DNA of 64,000 nt from assembly GCF_000510725.1 (NCBI RefSeq), contig NZ_AZNZ01000002.1, positions 186,001 through 250,000 of the forward strand. Direction: 5' to 3'. The notes under the pieces were generated by a model. It was not told the origin of the DNA. It was given only the letters and a program-made list of their open reading frames with translations, and did not search any database. The DNA comes from Pseudoxanthomonas sp. J31. GTDB taxonomy: Bacteria > Pseudomonadota > Gammaproteobacteria > Xanthomonadales > Xanthomonadaceae. Positions 9,388-18,321 of this stretch are shown piece by piece. The number at the start of each line of letters is the position of its first letter. Within the stretch, counting starts at the first letter, position 1. The translations under genes were made by a program, and so were the position numbers.

Positions 9388-10617
9388 ATGACCGCATGCG
9401 AACCCGGGCCCGGCCGGGCCCGGGTGTGGATGGTGGTGGTGGCGGCCGGCGCGGTGATGGGCCTGGCCCTGGGCCTGCGCCACGTGCAGGGCCTGTTCCT
9501 GTTGCCGGTCACCGGGACCCGCGGCTGGTCGCGGGAACTGTTCGGCCTGGCCCTTGCAGTGCAGAACCTGGTCTGGGGCCTGGCCCAGCCGCTGGCCGGC
9601 ATGGTCGCCGACCGCCACGGCTCCGGGCGCGTCGTCGCCAGCGGCGTGGTGCTCTACGTGCTCGGGCTATACGGCATGACCCGGGCCACCACCGCCGCCG
9701 GATTCGTGCTGGCGGCGGGCGTGGTCACCGGCCTGGCCCTGGCCGGGACCGCGTTCGGCGTGGTCTATGCCGCGGTCAGCCGCCAGGTGCCCGGCGAGCG
9801 CCGGGCCTGGGCGGTGGGCATGGCCGGCGCGTTGGGCGGACTGGGCCAGTTCCTGCTGGTGCCGGCGACGCAGGGGCTGATCGAAGGCCTGGGCTGGCAG
9901 GGCGCGCTGCTGGCCGGTGCCGCGGCGTTCGCCCTGGTGCTGCCGCTGGCGCGGGTGCTGCGCGAACCGCGCCCGGCCGCCGGTGCGCAGTCCGCTCCCC
10001 CGCAGGCGCTGGGCGAAGCCCTGCGCGAGGCCTGCGGCCATCGCGGCTTCTGGCTGCTCAACCTGGGCTTCCTCGCCTGCGGCTTCCAGCTGGCCTTCAT
10101 CGCCAACCACCTGCCCGCCTACCTGGCCGACCGCGGCCTGGCGCCGGAGGCGGCGGTGGCCGCGCTGGCCACGATCGCGCTGGCGAACGTGGCCGGGATC
10201 TACGCCTGCGGCGTGCTCGGCGGCCGCTACCGGCCCAAGTACCTGCTCGCCGGGATCTACCTGGCGCGCAGTGTCGCCATCGCCCTGTTCGTGCTGCTGC
10301 CGCCGGGGCCGTGGACGCTCTACCCCTTCGCCGCGGTCATGGGCCTGATGTGGCTGGGCACAGTACCACTGACCAACGGCGTGCTGTCCGGGGTGTTCGG
10401 GCTGCGCTACCTCGGCACCCTGTTCGGCCTGGTGTTCATCGGCCACCAGCTGGGCTCGTTCCTGGGCGTGTGGATGGGCGGGCGCGTGTTCGAGGCGACC
10501 GGTTCCTACGTCCTGGTGTGGCTGCTGGCCATCGCCCTGGGCGTGCTCGCCGCCGCCCTGCACTGGCCGATCGACGACCGCCCGCTGCTCCGCTCCCCCG
10601 CGCCGGCCGCCGCATGA
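9388..10617 (+). CDS. MFS transporter
   Basis: A 409-aa protein with about 12 hydrophobic helices. An MFS loop 2-3 motif is recognisable (GMVADRHGSGRVV). It is an inner-membrane secondary transporter of unknown substrate. I placed the start at 9388 because GAGG lies 5 bases upstream; the ATG at 9361 would add nine residues without a clear ribosome site. It is the first gene of a tightly coupled operon: its TGA overlaps the ATG of the 43-aa gene. The divergent LysR gene is the likely regulator. Confidence 0.8.
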   Translation: MTACEPGPGRARVWMVVVAAGAVMGLALGLRHVQGLFLLPVTGTRGWSRELFGLALAVQNLVWGLAQPLAGMVADRHGSGRVVASGVVLYVLGLYGMTRATTAAGFVLAAGVVTGLALAGTAFGVVYAAVSRQVPGERRAWAVGMAGALGGLGQFLLVPATQGLIEGLGWQGALLAGAAAFALVLPLARVLREPRPAAGAQSAPPQALGEALREACGHRGFWLLNLGFLACGFQLAFIANHLPAYLADRGLAPEAAVAALATIALANVAGIYACGVLGGRYRPKYLLAGIYLARSVAIALFVLLPPGPWTLYPFAAVMGLMWLGTVPLTNGVLSGVFGLRYLGTLFGLVFIGHQLGSFLGVWMGGRVFEATGSYVLVWLLAIALGVLAAALHWPIDDRPLLRSPAPAAA

Positions 10618-10745
10618 GCCGCCTCCGCGCCGCCGTCGCGCTGCTGGCCGCCGCGGTGGCGTGCGTGCTGCTGTTCGCGGCCTGGCTGCACCCGCGCGTG
10701 GTCGCCGCCTGGCTGGGCGCCTGGACCACGGCGCTGTGCGGATGA
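10614..10745 (+). CDS. 43-aa single-helix membrane microprotein
   Basis: A 43-residue ORF in which the ATG overlaps the MFS stop (ATGA) and the TGA sits in a second ATGA. It encodes one hydrophobic helix (about residues 5-24, with LLAAAVACVLLFAAWL) after a basic MSRLR start. Its position between two coupled genes suggests co-translation and perhaps association with the MFS protein, which is inference. No named family is recognised. It could also be a fortuitous ORF. Confidence 0.5.
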   Translation: MSRLRAAVALLAAAVACVLLFAAWLHPRVVAAWLGAWTTALCG

Positions 10746-10771
10746 CCCCAACCCCGCTCCATGGAGTTCCG

Positions 10772-11281
10772 ATGCGCATCCACTACGACAACGAACAGCA
10801 TGCCGCCGACTTCATCCGCCTCAACGAAGCCTGGATCGGCGAGTACTTCCGGCTCGAGGAAGCCGACCGCGCGCTGGCACGCGACCCGATGCGGATCGTG
10901 CGCGAGGGCGGCTCGATCCTGACCCTCAGCAACCGCGGCGAGGTCATCGGTGCCTGCGCGCTGCTGCGCGAGGAGGACGGGGTGATGCAGCTGGCGCGCA
11001 TGGCCGTGGCCGCCGGCGAACGCGGCAAGGGCTGGGGCCGGATCCTGCTGGCCACGGCGCTGCAGCGGGCGCGCCAGCTGGGCGCCAGGCGCGTGCGCCT
11101 GTTTTCGAACACGCGCCTGGGGGCCGCCATCCACCTCTACGAGGCCTTCGGCTTCCGCGCGGTGCACCGCGGCCCGCACCCCCGGTACGCCCGCTGCAAC
11201 ATCGTGATGGAATGCGAGCTGCCGCCGGTCGAGGCAGGCGGCACGCCATCCACGGATCCGGCCCCGGAGGTCGAGGCATGA
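10772..11281 (+). CDS. GNAT N-acetyltransferase
   Basis: A 169-aa GNAT protein. The acetyl-CoA loop is AAGERGKGWGRILL and the closing segment is NTRLGAAIHLYEAFGFRAV, both classical for this fold. An N-terminal segment (DFIRLNEAWI) precedes the core. The ATG at 10772 has GGAG five bases upstream and fits better than the in-frame ATG at 10742. Its TGA overlaps the SDR start. Substrate unknown. Confidence 0.8.
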   Translation: MRIHYDNEQHAADFIRLNEAWIGEYFRLEEADRALARDPMRIVREGGSILTLSNRGEVIGACALLREEDGVMQLARMAVAAGERGKGWGRILLATALQRARQLGARRVRLFSNTRLGAAIHLYEAFGFRAVHRGPHPRYARCNIVMECELPPVEAGGTPSTDPAPEVEA

Positions 11282-12030
11282 GCCCTTCCCACACGCGTCC
11301 GGTGGCGATCGTCACCGGCGGCAGCCGCGGCATCGGCCGCTGCATCGTCGAACGGCTGCATGCCGGCGGCCATGCGGTGCTGTTCACCCATTCGTCCCCG
11401 GATGCGGAAGCGGCCGCGCTGCAGGCGGCGCTGGATCCGTCCGCGCGCAGCTGCCGGGCGCTGCGCCTGGACGTCACCGCCGCCGATGCCGCGCCCCGGC
11501 TGTTCGATGCCGCCGAGGCACTGGGACCGGTGGCCGCGCTGGTCAACAACGCCGGCGTGACCGGGCGGCTGGGCCCGATCGAGGCGCTGGACGACGCCGA
11601 CCTGGAACGCATCCTCGCGGTGAACCTGGCCGCGCCGGTGCGCCTGTGCCGCGAGGCCGCGCGGCGCTGGCGCGGGCGCCAGGCACGCTCGGACATCGTC
11701 AACATCAGCTCGGTGGCCGCGCGCACCGGCTCCCCCGGCGAATACGTGGCCTATGCCGCCTCCAAGGCCGCGCTGGAAGCGCTCACCGTGGGCCTGGCGC
11801 GCGAACTGGCGCCACACCGCATCCACGTCAACGCGGTGGCACCGGGCACCATCGACACCACCATCCACGCGCGCGCCGGCGAACCCGGGCGCGCGGCGCG
11901 GGTCGCCGCGCGCATCCCGATGCAGCGTCCCGGCCAGCCGGAGGAAGTCGCCGCGGCGGTGGCCTGGCTGCTGTCCGCGCAGGCGTCCTACGTGACCGGC
12001 AGCGTGCTTGCGGTCACCGGCGGCCTGTAG
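11278..12030 (+). CDS. SDR family NAD(P)-dependent oxidoreductase (3-ketoacyl-ACP-reductase-like)
   Basis: A 250-aa classical short-chain dehydrogenase. The cofactor motif is TGGSRGIG (13-20), the structural motif is NNAG (90-93), and the catalytic residues are S144/S145, Y159 and K163. The C-terminus (SYVTGSVLAVTGGL) is typical of FabG-like enzymes. The ATG overlaps the stop of the GNAT gene, so it is the last gene of the MFS operon. The substrate is unknown; the company of a transporter and an acetyltransferase suggests small-molecule modification. Confidence 0.88.
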   Translation: MSPSHTRPVAIVTGGSRGIGRCIVERLHAGGHAVLFTHSSPDAEAAALQAALDPSARSCRALRLDVTAADAAPRLFDAAEALGPVAALVNNAGVTGRLGPIEALDDADLERILAVNLAAPVRLCREAARRWRGRQARSDIVNISSVAARTGSPGEYVAYAASKAALEALTVGLARELAPHRIHVNAVAPGTIDTTIHARAGEPGRAARVAARIPMQRPGQPEEVAAAVAWLLSAQASYVTGSVLAVTGGL

Positions 12031-12062
12031 CGCCGGCCCGCCGTTCCGCAACGGAAATATGG

Positions 12063-12088
12063 CGCCCGGCGCACGTGGGCGCCGGGCG
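12063..12088 (+). terminator. GC-rich hairpin after the SDR gene
   Basis: A perfect 10-bp inverted repeat (CGCCCGGCGC / GCGCCGGGCG) with a 6-base loop lies 32 bp after the SDR stop. There is no U-tract, so it may slow or end transcription only weakly, or act as an mRNA stability element. Confidence 0.35.
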
Positions 12089-12128
12089 GACATATGCTGC
12101 CCCGGCATCCCGCGCAAGGAGTACCGTC

Positions 12129-12509
12129 ATGCCGCTGGTGACCGCCACCGTCCGCAAGCCCAAGAGCGCGGAATTCAAGACCCGCCTGCTCGATGCCGTG
12201 CACGCCGCCCTGGTCGCCTCCGGGGTACCGGAGACCGACCGTTTCCAGCGCGTGATCGAGCTGGACGCGGCGGACTTCCGCTACGACCCCAGCTATCCGG
12301 ACCTGTCCTCGCCACGCGGCGAGGACTTCGTCCTGATAGAGATCCTGTGGTCGGTGGGCCGCAGCGTGAAAGTTAAGAAACGGTTGCTGGCCGACCTGAT
12401 GGAACGGCTGGCCGCCCAGGGCCTGGATCCGGAGCACGTGATGGTGTGCTTCAAGGAAACCACCTGGGAGAACTGGTCCTTCGCCGGCGGCCGCCTGATC
12501 CACGCCTGA
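12129..12509 (+). CDS. Tautomerase family protein
   Basis: A 126-aa protein with the expected N-terminal catalytic proline (MPLVTATV), as in the tautomerase superfamily. The length and the DFRYDPSYPDLSSPRGEDF segment fit the longer two-repeat tautomerase families rather than the 60-aa 4-oxalocrotonate type. The ATG at 12129 leaves Pro as residue 2, which the mechanism needs. Isomerase or dehalogenase activities are known for the superfamily; the substrate here is unknown. Confidence 0.75.
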   Translation: MPLVTATVRKPKSAEFKTRLLDAVHAALVASGVPETDRFQRVIELDAADFRYDPSYPDLSSPRGEDFVLIEILWSVGRSVKVKKRLLADLMERLAAQGLDPEHVMVCFKETTWENWSFAGGRLIHA

Positions 12510-12562
12510 CCGGCCGCGGGCCGCGGTAGCATCCGCAGGCCCACCCGCGCACCGGAGCCCGC

Positions 12563-13060
12563 ATGCAGATCCGCAGTGCCACGCCCGAAGATGCCGCGGC
12601 CATCGCCGCGATCTACAACCCCTACGTCGCCGGCACCTGCATCACCTTCGAGACCGAGCCGGTAGCGACCGCGGAGATGGCCGCGCGCATCTCCGAAACC
12701 CTCGATGGCGGCCTGCCATGGCTGGTCGCGGAGGAAGCCGGCACGATCCTCGGCTACGCCCATGCATCGCGCTGGAAGGGGCGTTGCGCGTACCGCTACT
12801 CGGTCGAGACGACGGTCTACCTCGACCAGGCCCGCACCGGCCGCGGCATCGGCAAGGCGCTCTACTCGCCCCTGCTTGACGGGCTGCGCAAGGCCGGGCT
12901 GCATGCCGCGATCGGCGGCATCGCCCTGCCCAACGAGGCCAGCGTCGCCCTGCACGAACGGCTCGGGTTCCAGAACGTGGCCCGCTTCCGCGAGGTCGGC
13001 TTCAAGCAGGACCGCTGGATCGACGTCGGCTACTGGCAGCTGATGCTGCAGGGGTCCTGA
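12563..13060 (+). CDS. GNAT acetyltransferase, phosphinothricin/methionine-sulfoximine acetyltransferase type
   Basis: A 165-aa GNAT protein of the PAT/MddA type. It starts IRSATPEDAAAIAAIYNPYV and contains the conserved FETEPV segment, an acetyl-CoA loop RTGRGIGKALY, and ends with GFKQDRWIDVGYWQ. These motifs are strongly conserved in enzymes acetylating phosphinothricin-like or methionine derivatives. Its last 59 bases overlap the convergent DUF3325 gene. Confidence 0.85.
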   Translation: MQIRSATPEDAAAIAAIYNPYVAGTCITFETEPVATAEMAARISETLDGGLPWLVAEEAGTILGYAHASRWKGRCAYRYSVETTVYLDQARTGRGIGKALYSPLLDGLRKAGLHAAIGGIALPNEASVALHERLGFQNVARFREVGFKQDRWIDVGYWQLMLQGS

Positions 13061-13376
13061 CCGCCACGCCGATCCACGGCGCCAGCCAGCGCAACCAGCG
13101 CGGACGCCAAGCCAGGGCGAACGCCACCGCCAGCGCCGCACCGGCCAGGGCCATCACCCAGACCAGTACCGCCATGCTGGCGTGGTCGGCGGCCAGGGCC
13201 AGCAGGAGGCCGACGACGAGCGCCGTGCCGCCAAGCACCCGCAGCAGGCGCGCAGCGCCCGGCGCCAGCGCCCTGCCCCAGGCCTGGCGCGCATGCACGT
13301 CCATTGCCAGCGCCAGCCAGCCCATGCCGGCCACGCAGGCCAGCAGGGTCGCGGCATGCAGGAGGGCATCAGGCAT
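13002..13376 (-). CDS. DUF3325 family membrane protein
   Basis: A 124-aa protein with about three hydrophobic segments (starting LLHAATLLACVAGMGWLALAM). It is the last gene of the iron operon. Its ATG at 13376 overlaps the end of the PepSY gene by 8 bp, implying translational coupling. DUF3325 proteins occur almost exclusively beside PepSY and TonB-dependent siderophore receptor genes, which is the case here. The basic C-terminal tail overlaps the 3' end of the convergent acetyltransferase gene. Biochemical role unknown. Confidence 0.75.
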   Translation of the reverse strand: MPDALLHAATLLACVAGMGWLALAMDVHARQAWGRALAPGAARLLRVLGGTALVVGLLLALAADHASMAVLVWVMALAGAALAVAFALAWRPRWLRWLAPWIGVAVRTPAASAASSRRRSSGPA

Positions 13377-15057
13377 GCACCGCCTCCCCCTGCCCGGCCG
13401 CAGTCTCACGCAGCGCGGCTGCGGCCGCGGCGGCGCGGGCCTTTCGCCCCAGCCGGACCGCGACGGAACCGGCAATCATCGCGGCCGCCAGCAGCGACAG
13501 GTCCACGCCCGCCACCGGCCAGTACCCCTGGCCGAGGGTGCGCAGCAGGTGGTCGCCGGTGGTGATCCAGTTCAGCACCGGTGCGGCCACGGCCAGCAGC
13601 GCGATCGCCCAGGCCTGCTCGCGCCAGGCCGGACTGGGCAGTCCGCGCGCCACCGGCGCGCTGCGCCAGGCGGCATGCACCAGCGACGCCAGCCAGGTGC
13701 CCCAGAACGCCCAGCGCTCCCAGTCGCCGCGCCCTGCCAGGTCTTCCGGCAACACGCGGTTGGCCACCAGGATGCCCAGGGTCGCCAGGACCATGCCGGT
13801 CACCGCGGCCACCGCCAGTGCGTCGACGATGCGCGCCCCCTGGCTGCCGCGCGCGGCATGCTGGCGCTTGCGCTTCTCCACGAAGAACAGGAAGCCGGTG
13901 GCGATGCATGCCGCCCCGCTGAGTCCGCCCAGCACGTACAGCCAGCGCAGCAGCCAGTGGCGGAAATGCTGCAGGTGCAGGCCGGTGAGGAACTCCGCCA
14001 CCCGCGCCGCCGGCGTGGCCGGCGGATCCTCGCGCAGCAGCTCTCCGGTATCGGCCTTGAAGTGGATGCCCTGCCCGACCAGGGCGATGCGGTCGGTGCC
14101 AGCGCGGTACACGCTGACGTAGCCGTTGGCATCGCCCACGTGCTGCAGCACCAGGAAACCGACATCGCCGGCCATGCCCCGCGCCTCCCAGCGTCGCTGC
14201 GCCTCGGCCACCATCGCATCCACGTTGGCCAGCCCCGCAGGCACGCCGGAACGGCCGTGCGGCAGGCCCAGTGCGGCGGCCTCGTGCTTCTCGTGCAACT
14301 CGTGCAGGTCGTGCAGCTGGGTGTGGCCAACCGGGAAGTAGTAGGTCGAAGCGAAGATCAGCAGTCCGGTGAAGGCGAAGAAGAAGTGGAACGGAAGCGC
14401 GACCACGCCGGTGAGGTTGTGCAGGTCCAGCACGCTGCGCAGGCGGGCACGGTCGGGGCGGAAGGTGAAGAGCTCGCGGAACAGCCTGCGGTGCATGACC
14501 ACGCCGCTGACCAGGGCCGCCAGCATCGCCATGGCGGCCAGGCCCACGATCCAGAAACCCAGGTTCTTCCAGTCCACGGTCAGGCTGTAGTGCATCGGGT
14601 AGAAGAACCCGCTGCCGATCTTCAGCTGGTCGTCCCGCAGCGCCGAGCCGTCACGCGGATCGATCGTGCCCAGCGCGTACAGCTGCTCGTCCGGGTCCCT
14701 GGCGCCAGGCACTTCCCAGCCGGCGTAGATCGCCAACACCGGATCGCGATGCGTGGTGTAGGCGCTCCAGTAGGCGATGCGGTCGAAGCGTTCCGGCATC
14801 GGCCCATCCACCCGCGGGCGCATCGCTTCGACCAGGGCTGGATCCGGCTGCAGGCGCTCGAACGCCGGCCGCAGCACCCGTTCGAACGAGGGCATGGGCT
14901 GCGGCTCGAAGCGCGTGGCCGGCAGCGCCCAGCGGTCGATCTCGCGGTCGAACACCGACAGGGCGCCGAAGAAGAACGCAGCCATCAGCACGAAGCCGAG
15001 GACCAGGCCGAACCAGGTATGCAGCCATGCCATGGCCTGGCGGAAGTTCTGGAACAT
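13369..15057 (-). CDS. PepSY-associated TM helix domain protein
   Basis: A 562-aa inner-membrane protein. The N-terminal signature LHTWFGLVLGFVLMAAFFFG is the PepSY_TM first helix, and a large periplasmic part (about residues 40-180) and further helices follow, ending with a Lys-rich KRKRQHA segment before the last helices. PepSY_TM proteins of siderophore operons are thought to act as inner-membrane ferric-siderophore reductases. It lies 12 bp after the DUF3649 gene and overlaps the DUF3325 gene, in one operon with the receptor gene. Confidence 0.88.
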   Translation of the reverse strand: MFQNFRQAMAWLHTWFGLVLGFVLMAAFFFGALSVFDREIDRWALPATRFEPQPMPSFERVLRPAFERLQPDPALVEAMRPRVDGPMPERFDRIAYWSAYTTHRDPVLAIYAGWEVPGARDPDEQLYALGTIDPRDGSALRDDQLKIGSGFFYPMHYSLTVDWKNLGFWIVGLAAMAMLAALVSGVVMHRRLFRELFTFRPDRARLRSVLDLHNLTGVVALPFHFFFAFTGLLIFASTYYFPVGHTQLHDLHELHEKHEAAALGLPHGRSGVPAGLANVDAMVAEAQRRWEARGMAGDVGFLVLQHVGDANGYVSVYRAGTDRIALVGQGIHFKADTGELLREDPPATPAARVAEFLTGLHLQHFRHWLLRWLYVLGGLSGAACIATGFLFFVEKRKRQHAARGSQGARIVDALAVAAVTGMVLATLGILVANRVLPEDLAGRGDWERWAFWGTWLASLVHAAWRSAPVARGLPSPAWREQAWAIALLAVAAPVLNWITTGDHLLRTLGQGYWPVAGVDLSLLAAAMIAGSVAVRLGRKARAAAAAAALRETAAGQGEAVHA

Positions 15058-15069
15058 GCGTGGTCTCCT

Positions 15070-15381
15070 TCAGGCCATCGTCGATTGCACGAACGAGCCC
15101 AGCGCCGCCAGCAGCGCACCGCCGCCGAGCAGCCCCAGCCAGGCCCAGGCCGGATTGCGGCGCCCGGCCACCACGCCCAGCAGCACCGCCAGCCACAGCA
15201 GCAGGCCCAGCGCGCTGGCGACGAACTCGGCATCGTGGAATTCCATCCCGGCCTTGGACATCAACGCCATGCCGGCGGCAATGAAGCCCCAGGCGAAGAC
15301 ATAGCCGCCCACCACGCCGGCACCGACCCGCGCGGCAAGCTGCAGGCGTGGATGGCGGGAACGGATCGACGTGGCGGACAT
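15070..15381 (-). CDS. DUF3649-type small membrane protein of siderophore operon
   Basis: A 103-aa protein with three hydrophobic segments (VGGYVFAWGFIAAGMALM, ALGLLLWLAVLLGVV, LLGGGALLAALGSFV). Size, topology and position between a TonB-dependent receptor and a PepSY protein match the DUF3649 family. It starts 25 bp after the receptor stop codon. The function is unknown; a supporting role in iron-siderophore handling is inferred from context. Confidence 0.7.
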   Translation of the reverse strand: MSATSIRSRHPRLQLAARVGAGVVGGYVFAWGFIAAGMALMSKAGMEFHDAEFVASALGLLLWLAVLLGVVAGRRNPAWAWLGLLGGGALLAALGSFVQSTMA

Positions 15382-15406
15382 GGCTGCGTCTCCTGCGGGG
15401 CCGGCG

Positions 15407-17554
15407 TCAGAAACGCCAGTCCAGGCTCAGGGTGTAGTTGCGCGGGGCACCGTAGTAGCCGGCGCCGTAGCGCAGGGTATTGATGTACTTCTCGTCGCCG
15501 ATGTTGCCGGCGTTGATGCGCACGGTCGCATTGGGCAGGAAGTCCCAGGCCGCGTACGCGTTGAGCACCGCATGGCTGTCCTGGCTCACCGTGCCGTTGA
15601 AGATGCGGCCCTGCCAGCGTCCACCGACACCCCAGGAAAAGGCTTCGTAACCGGGCACGCGGCCAGCCAGCAGCAGGTTGGCGCTGCGGCGTGGCACCCA
15701 GGGATAGGTGTCGTCGCCATCCAGCCCGTCCAGCCCGTCCAGCTCGAGCGCGGTATAGCCCACCACCACGTCCAGGTGGTCGTTGATGCGGCCGGTGGCT
15801 TCCAGTTCCACGCCGCGCGATTCCACGTCCACGCCGGCATAGATGTAGGTGCCCAGGTCGTTGACGCCCACCGGCGTGGCCAGGTTCTTCTGGTCGGCCC
15901 TGAACACGGCCATGGTGGCCAGCAGGCGGTCGTCCAGCCAGCTGGCCTTGACGCCGGCCTCGTAGTTCACGCCCTTGCTGGGGTCGAGGTACCGGTCGTC
16001 CGCATCGACCTGGTCCTGCGGCTGGTACAGGTCCGAGTAGCTGACGTAACCCAGCACCTGGTCGCTGAAGTCGAAGGTGAAACCGGCATAGGGACTGGTA
16101 TGGCGGGTGGTCTGGTCGAACGCCGTCCCCGCCAGGTCGCCGCTGCGCCGGTACTCGGCGAAGTTGGCGCCGAGGATGGCCTTGAAGCGGTCGGTCAGGG
16201 CAATGCGGGTGGCGCCGAACACGCGCTTGAGGCGCTGGTCCAGCACCGAGTAAAGCGTGCGCTCGCCCCAGGCCGGCTCGGGGATGGCGTCGGTGGGATA
16301 AGGGAACGCAGGCAACGCCCCCCAGGCCGGCGAGGCCGGATCGGCCGGGTACTCCCAGCCATCGGCATCGCTGCGCGACACGCTCGCGCCCAGCACCAGC
16401 TCGTGCTCGCGGCCCAGCCACTGGAAGCGGCCGTCCAGCACCAGCGAACCCAGGTGTGCGGTGGACGCGTCCGCCCCTCCCCAGGGATAGCCGTAAAGGC
16501 CCAGGCCGGTCTCCGGATCCAGCCCGTCCGCACCTTCGTAGGCATAGAACATGCGGTCGTCGCCGGTGGCGCGCCGGTAGTTGTAGGCGGCCTTCAGCTG
16601 CCAGGCGTCGCCGAGGCGGTGGGTGTACTCGACGAAGGCGGTGTGGTTGGTGGTGTTCCACCAGGTCCAGTCCTGGGTGGTGGTGGCGCTGGTCGGCCAC
16701 TGCGCCTGGGTGCCGTCGTTGTTCGCAAACAGCAGCGCGCCCCACATGATCCCGTCGGACTTCGCGCGCTGGTACGACCAGCCCAGCGCCAGGGTGCCGT
16801 TCGCCCCGACCTGGCCATCGACCACGCCGTAGACGAAGTCGCGCTGGTTGCTGTTGGCGCGCAGCCAGGAATCGCCGTCCTCGTGCGCGGCCACCACGCG
16901 GCCGGCCCAGGTGGCGTCGGCGGTGAACGGCGTGGAATAGTCCAGCTCGACGCGGGTGGTGTCCCAGGTGCCGCGGCTGATGCCCACGTTGCCCTGCCGC
17001 GCGTTGGTCGGGCGCTTGCGCACGTAGTTGATGGTGCCGGCCGCGTTGCCCACCCCGGTCAGCAGGCCATTGGCGCCGCGGATCACTTCCACCTTCTCGT
17101 AGCCGGCGGTATCGAACGCGCCGGTGGCGATGCCCCAGCTGTTGGGCATGCCCACGCCGTCGATCTGGGTGTTGAGGATGTCGAAACCGCGCGAGCTGTA
17201 GCTGGTGCGGTTGGTCTCCCACTCGTCCACCTGCACGCCGGTGGCCAGGCGCAGGGCCTCGTTGACGCTGTCGGCCCCGAACAGGTGCATCTGCTCGGCG
17301 GTGACCACGCTGATCGACTGCGGGGTCTCCTTGATCTCCAGGTCGAGGTTGGTGGCGCCGGTACTGGCGCGGCTGGCGCGCTGCGCGACCACCAGGACCG
17401 CGTCCAGCTCGGTGGCGGCCGGCACGCCGCTCTCCCCGGCCAGCACGGACGCGGCGGGCGCGGCCAGCGCGAGGGCCATCGCCACGCACGCGGCAAGGGT
17501 GCGGCGGGGGGCAGGCATCGGGACGGGAAACGACGGGGTGCAGCGAGGACTCAC
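15407..17554 (-). CDS. TonB-dependent siderophore receptor
   Basis: An outer-membrane receptor of about 715 aa. A signal peptide (LAACVAMALALAAPAASVLA) is followed by a plug domain with KETPQSISVVTAEQM, then VEVIRGANGLLTGVGNAAGT. A long beta-barrel ends in LSLDWRF with the terminal Phe. There is no STN domain, so it probably does not signal to an anti-sigma factor. A GTG at 17554 has GGAG seven bases upstream; an ATG at 17518 would give a shorter n-region. First gene of the DUF3649/PepSY/DUF3325 operon, with a Fur-like site upstream. The siderophore is not predictable. Confidence 0.9.
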   Translation of the reverse strand: MSPRCTPSFPVPMPAPRRTLAACVAMALALAAPAASVLAGESGVPAATELDAVLVVAQRASRASTGATNLDLEIKETPQSISVVTAEQMHLFGADSVNEALRLATGVQVDEWETNRTSYSSRGFDILNTQIDGVGMPNSWGIATGAFDTAGYEKVEVIRGANGLLTGVGNAAGTINYVRKRPTNARQGNVGISRGTWDTTRVELDYSTPFTADATWAGRVVAAHEDGDSWLRANSNQRDFVYGVVDGQVGANGTLALGWSYQRAKSDGIMWGALLFANNDGTQAQWPTSATTTQDWTWWNTTNHTAFVEYTHRLGDAWQLKAAYNYRRATGDDRMFYAYEGADGLDPETGLGLYGYPWGGADASTAHLGSLVLDGRFQWLGREHELVLGASVSRSDADGWEYPADPASPAWGALPAFPYPTDAIPEPAWGERTLYSVLDQRLKRVFGATRIALTDRFKAILGANFAEYRRSGDLAGTAFDQTTRHTSPYAGFTFDFSDQVLGYVSYSDLYQPQDQVDADDRYLDPSKGVNYEAGVKASWLDDRLLATMAVFRADQKNLATPVGVNDLGTYIYAGVDVESRGVELEATGRINDHLDVVVGYTALELDGLDGLDGDDTYPWVPRRSANLLLAGRVPGYEAFSWGVGGRWQGRIFNGTVSQDSHAVLNAYAAWDFLPNATVRINAGNIGDEKYINTLRYGAGYYGAPRNYTLSLDWRF

Positions 17555-17879
17555 GTGACGGCTCCGGGAAGGACATGGAAGGCCGGTCGCCGGGCTCCGG
17601 CCCCGCCCGCCCAAGCCAACCGCGATGGCGGTTTCAGGCGTTGGGGCGGCATGGAGCAGTGGCATGGCGGTGGCGGCAGCGGTAACGCCCTGGCCGGCCG
17701 CTCATGCGTCCGGTGCCGGGCTGTGCAGCCTGCTGCCTTGGAGTGCCTCGCCTTTCCCGGCGCTGCATCGGCGGCCGCGGGTCCCTGCGGCCGTCCTGGG
17801 TGGAGCTGCTGCGCGCATTAAATGCGAATCGCTCTCATTCCGCAAGCGCCACGACTCCGCACCGGCGGTAGGGCGCGGA
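17555..17879. other. Intergenic leader region of the iron operon
   Basis: About 325 bp without a convincing gene. It holds the Fur-like site near 17,830, leaving a leader of roughly 270 bases before the receptor start. Open frames on the minus strand lack a ribosome site or family resemblance. Confidence 0.5.
17820..17839 (-). promoter_or_regulatory. Candidate Fur box
   Basis: The AT-rich segment AAATGCGAATCGCTCTCATT stands out in GC-rich surroundings and fits the inverted-repeat Fur pattern (TGCGAAT then TCTCA arms). It lies upstream of the TonB receptor operon, as expected for an iron-repressed promoter. No mapped promoter supports it. Confidence 0.6.
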
Positions 17880-18266
17880 TCAGGGGTCGATGGCGATGCC
17901 CAGCCGGCGGCACACCGGCCCGGCCAGGAGCGCACCCAGCACGGCGCTGGGGAAGCCGTACAGCAGTACCGGCACATACGCCATGGACGCCCCGCCCCCG
18001 GCATCGGGCCGGATGCAGTCCACGTAACCGGCCCACAGCAGCCATGGCGCGAACAGCGCGCAGGCGCCCACCGCGCGCAGCGGATTGGCGGTGGCCAGCG
18101 AGACCAGCGCCGGCAGCAGCGGCGGCAGGACGAAGACGCCCAGGCCGATGGCGAACCGGCGCAGGTCCTGGCCATGGCAGCCGAACCCCAGCACGGCCTG
18201 GAGGGCGATCACCACCGTGATCGCGAGGATGCCGGCAAGCCGCGCGCGGGGTCGTCGGATACGCAT
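17880..18266 (-). CDS. Hypothetical four-helix membrane protein
   Basis: A 128-aa protein with about four hydrophobic segments (LAGILAITVVIALQAVL, FVLPPLLPALVSLATA, ACALFAPWLLWAGYV, LYGFPSAVLGALLAG). No named family is recognised. It lies between gpmA and the iron operon on the same strand. The Fur-like site lies about 40 bp downstream of its stop and therefore belongs to the receptor gene rather than to this one. Confidence 0.6.
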   Translation of the reverse strand: MRIRRPRARLAGILAITVVIALQAVLGFGCHGQDLRRFAIGLGVFVLPPLLPALVSLATANPLRAVGACALFAPWLLWAGYVDCIRPDAGGGASMAYVPVLLYGFPSAVLGALLAGPVCRRLGIAIDP

Positions 18267-18321
18267 GGGTCTGCTGCACGAAACGAAACATCCGGCCGGA
18301 GCCGGGTGTTTCGATGGTTGC

